Below are positions 61,983-64,000 of a stretch of DNA of 64,000 bases, piece by piece. The stretch's first letter is position 1. Every line of letters starts with the position of its first letter. Source of the DNA: Streptomyces sp. NBC_00271. Lineage in GTDB: Bacteria; Actinomycetota; Actinomycetes; Streptomycetales; Streptomycetaceae. The notes below the pieces were generated by a model. The model worked only from the letters and a program-made list of their open reading frames with translations, was not told the origin of the DNA and ran no database searches. The stretch covers positions 1,302,001 to 1,366,000 of the forward strand of contig NZ_CP108070.1 of the NCBI RefSeq assembly GCF_036178845.1. The letters are read 5' to 3'. Both the position numbers and the translations under genes were made by a program.

Positions 61983-62387
61983 GGCCATCCCCCTTCGCAG
62001 GTGGCTCCGCGGCGTGGAACCACCCTCCGCGAAGGAGGACACGGCGCCCGGTGAAACGGTTCCGCCGGTAGGAGTGTCAGGAAGGGGTTACCGGTGCGGT
62101 CGAGCCGCTCCCGGCGCACGGTCCCGTTCGGCGCGCTTCGCCGATCGTTTCCACGATCACCTGGCGCTTGCGGCCCGCCACCTTCTTGCCCTCGTCGTAC
62201 CCGCGGCCGCCGGGGTCTCAGCCCATCTCGTTCGGAGATGACTGACATTCGAAATCATCGCCACGTCAGGGGAAGCACGGGGGCTCCGCCGGCGCTGAGG
62301 AAACCGTGCGAGCGGCAACGAGGCCGCTCGACCATCACCCAGCGTTTCCCGAACCGCTCCACCGGTTCCCTTCCCGAGAAGGTGCCC
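61983..62387. promoter_or_regulatory. 405-base divergent region with no convincing gene
   Basis: It lies between the membrane protein gene (leftward) and the MFS gene (rightward) and must hold both promoters. An AT-richer patch (62230-62265, ctcgttcggagatgactgac) could be a promoter. Reading frames through it have no starts with ribosome binding sites or coding character. Confidence 0.5.
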
Positions 62388-63602
62388 GTGTCCGAGTCCC
62401 CCGTCCTCAAGTCACCGGGTCAGACCGCCACCGCGCAGGCGGCGCACGGCGTGCCGGGCTGGCTGGTCGCCCTCTTCGCCGTCGCCTCCGGCATGACGGT
62501 CGCCAACCTGTACTACGCCCAGCCCCTGCTGTCCTCGCTGCGCGACGTGTTCCATGTCGGCACGGCGGCCGCCGGCGGACTCATCACCCTCACCCAGATC
62601 GGCTATGTCCTGGGCATGCTCTTCCTCGTCCCGCTCGGCGACCGGCTGGAGAAGCGCGGACTGATCAGCGTGCTCCTGACGGTCACCACGCTCGCCCTGG
62701 TCGCCGCGGGTCTCGCCACCAACTTCCCCATGCTGCTGATCGCCTCCCTGATCAGCGGAGGCACCTCGGTCGTCGCCCAGATACTGATCCCCTTCGCGGC
62801 GAGCCTGGCCCCCGACCACGCGCGTGGCCGGATCGTCGGACGGGTGATGAGCGGCCTGCTCACCGGCATACTGCTCTCCCGCACCCTCAGCAGCCTGGTC
62901 TCCGACGTGGCGGGCTGGCGGGTGGTGTACCTCGGCTCCGCCGTCCTGATGGCCCTGCTGGCCCTGGCCCTGCGCGCGGCCCTGCCGCAGCACGCGCCGA
63001 CCACGACCATGCCGTACGCCCATGTCCTGCGCTCCACGCTCCAACTGGTGCGCCGGCACCCCGTGTTGCTGCGTCGGGGTCTCTACCAGGCGGCGATGTT
63101 CGGTGCGTTCAGCGCGTTCTGGACCACCGTGTCGTACGTCCTGACCGGCCCCCACTTCCACTACTCCCCCATCGGAGTCGGCCTCTTCGCGCTCGTCGGC
63201 GCGGCCGGTGCGGCCGTCGCCCCGTTCGCCGGTCACTGGGCCGACCGCGGGCTCGTCCGTCCCATGACCGGGATCGCCTTCGCCGTCGCGGCCCTGGCCT
63301 TCGCGGTCGCGGGCTTCGGTCAGTCCCACATCACGCTGATCGCCCTGGCCGCGATCCTGATCGACACGGCCGTGCAGTCCACCCTGATCCTCGGTCAGCA
63401 CACCATCTACCAGCTCGACCCGAACGCCCGCGCCCGCCTCAACAGCGCGTTCATCGCGATCTTCTTCGTCGGCGGCGCGCTCGGCTCCCAGCTCGGCTCG
63501 ATCGCCTACCACGCGGCCGGCTGGACCGCGGTCACCGTCCTGGGCGCCGCCCTGCCGGTGCTGGGCCTGCTCCACTGGACGACGGAACGCCGTACGGCCT
63601 GA
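62388..63602 (+). CDS. MFS transporter (drug-exporter type)
   Basis: About 404 residues from GTG 62388, six bases after GAGAAGG; GTG 62382 is possible. Twelve membrane helices of the major facilitator fold: VALFAVASGMTVANLYYAQPLL opens helix 1, GDRLEKRGLI is the motif A loop, and the second-half copy is GHWADRGLV. The family (YnfM/Ydh-like exporters) extrudes arabinose or small drugs. No adjacent regulator; substrate cannot be set from sequence. Confidence 0.92.
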   Translation: MSESPVLKSPGQTATAQAAHGVPGWLVALFAVASGMTVANLYYAQPLLSSLRDVFHVGTAAAGGLITLTQIGYVLGMLFLVPLGDRLEKRGLISVLLTVTTLALVAAGLATNFPMLLIASLISGGTSVVAQILIPFAASLAPDHARGRIVGRVMSGLLTGILLSRTLSSLVSDVAGWRVVYLGSAVLMALLALALRAALPQHAPTTTMPYAHVLRSTLQLVRRHPVLLRRGLYQAAMFGAFSAFWTTVSYVLTGPHFHYSPIGVGLFALVGAAGAAVAPFAGHWADRGLVRPMTGIAFAVAALAFAVAGFGQSHITLIALAAILIDTAVQSTLILGQHTIYQLDPNARARLNSAFIAIFFVGGALGSQLGSIAYHAAGWTAVTVLGAALPVLGLLHWTTERRTA

Positions 63603-63622
63603 TCAGTGGCCCGGGGAGCGAG

Positions 63623-63997
63623 TCACGATCCCGCTTCCCCCCGCAGGAAGTTGCTCACCTGACAGGCGAGGCTGTCCCTCGCCGAGTCGGAGCGGGCGGC
63701 GGCGTCGACCGAGCCCTCGTAGAGGTCGATGCCGCCGACCCACAGGTACCGGTCGGTCCACTCGTCGTCGACCTTCAGCTGGATCTGGATGTCCACCCGG
63801 GACAGGGAGGCGTCCGGGCCCGCGGCGAAGAGGACCGCGGTGGCCCGGCGCAGGGGGTAGACGTCGTAGCCCTCGATGAACTGGGAGTTCCGCCAGTCCA
63901 GGAAGGCGCTCTCGCCGTCGGGGCCGACCCGGATGTCCATCTGGCCGTCCTCGAGATGGATGCCGAAGTGCTCGCCACCACGGTTCTCGACGGTCAC
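63623..63997 (-). CDS. Unknown protein, probably continuing past the window end
   Basis: At least 124 residues; the GTG at 63997 may be internal because the frame stays open to the window edge. Contains VGPDGESAFLDWRNSQFIEGYDVYPLRRATAVLF and YLWVGGIDLYEGSVDAAARSDSARDSLACQVSNFLRG, a compact alpha/beta protein. I do not recognise the family. It converges on the MFS gene with a 20-base gap. Confidence 0.6.
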   Translation of the reverse strand: MTVENRGGEHFGIHLEDGQMDIRVGPDGESAFLDWRNSQFIEGYDVYPLRRATAVLFAAGPDASLSRVDIQIQLKVDDEWTDRYLWVGGIDLYEGSVDAAARSDSARDSLACQVSNFLRGEAGS

Positions 63998-64000
63998 CCG

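Overview
The window is high-GC actinobacterial DNA, almost certainly Streptomyces. It combines a chaplin, a LAL/LuxR regulator, many GTG starts behind GAGGAG-type ribosome binding sites, stop/start overlaps (ATGA/GTGA), a miniature inverted-repeat element of a type common in Streptomyces, and a contractile injection system (CIS) locus in the Streptomyces arrangement. I see no tRNA, rRNA or CRISPR array.

Layout. (1) 1-4.7 kb: the 3' part of a very large beta-repeat protein, cut by the window edge and broken by a frameshift in a run of seven G. (2) 4.7-31.8 kb: a phage-tail-like CIS locus. Two LuxR-type regulators face each other at its left end. The cap/terminator protein and AAA+ ATPase follow, then a TnpB insertion carrying a ribbon-helix-helix gene. 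Next come two near-duplicate membrane proteins on the minus strand with different C-terminal adhesion domains. A DUF4157 cargo candidate, sheath, tube, tail-assembly protein, DUF6760-like protein, a 1148-residue disordered protein full of [P/V/A][V/I]QR motifs, a second tube-like protein, LysM hub adaptor, VgrG-like spike, gp25 protein, baseplate J-like protein, tail protein I and a zinc-ribbon/membrane/discoidin protein (CisA-like) complete it. No PAAR tip or tail-fibre gene is visible.

(3) 31.9-34.8 kb: a small protein, an SPFH/NfeD-like pair and a secreted protein. (4) 34.8-44.1 kb: a peptide-type ABC importer operon with a ROK kinase, facing a ROK repressor that is translationally coupled to an MlrC/M81 metallopeptidase. 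(5) 44.1-47.6 kb: a 660-base degenerate repeat tract, a short chaplin, a small conserved protein, a DUF4360-like secreted protein, a PEBP lipoprotein and a membrane protein. (6) 47.6-51.5 kb: a decaying acyl-CoA catabolic region, with a thiolase lacking its 5' end, deleted acyl-CoA dehydrogenase and acyl-CoA ligase genes, a frameshifted amidohydrolase, and an SDR that is open but lacks its catalytic tyrosine.

(7) 51.5-57.5 kb: a TetR regulator with a palindromic operator and a related site before a DapB-like dehydrogenase; a 3Fe-4S ferredoxin with its reductase; a coupled orphan response regulator and MarR pair; an SDR remnant; another TetR gene ending in a MITE. (8) 57.5-64 kb: a NarL-type two-component pair, LysR regulator, two small envelope proteins, an MFS exporter and a partial unknown gene.

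How it works together. The CIS genes should build a sheathed tube loaded with DUF4157-type cargo and be controlled by the two LuxR proteins. Three proteins of the locus share a plan of N-terminal domain, one membrane helix and an adhesion-type C-terminal domain (ChW-like, ricin-like or discoidin-like). This suggests a set of membrane docking or sensing proteins. The near-duplicate pair looks like a module-swapping system, which is the most unusual feature here.
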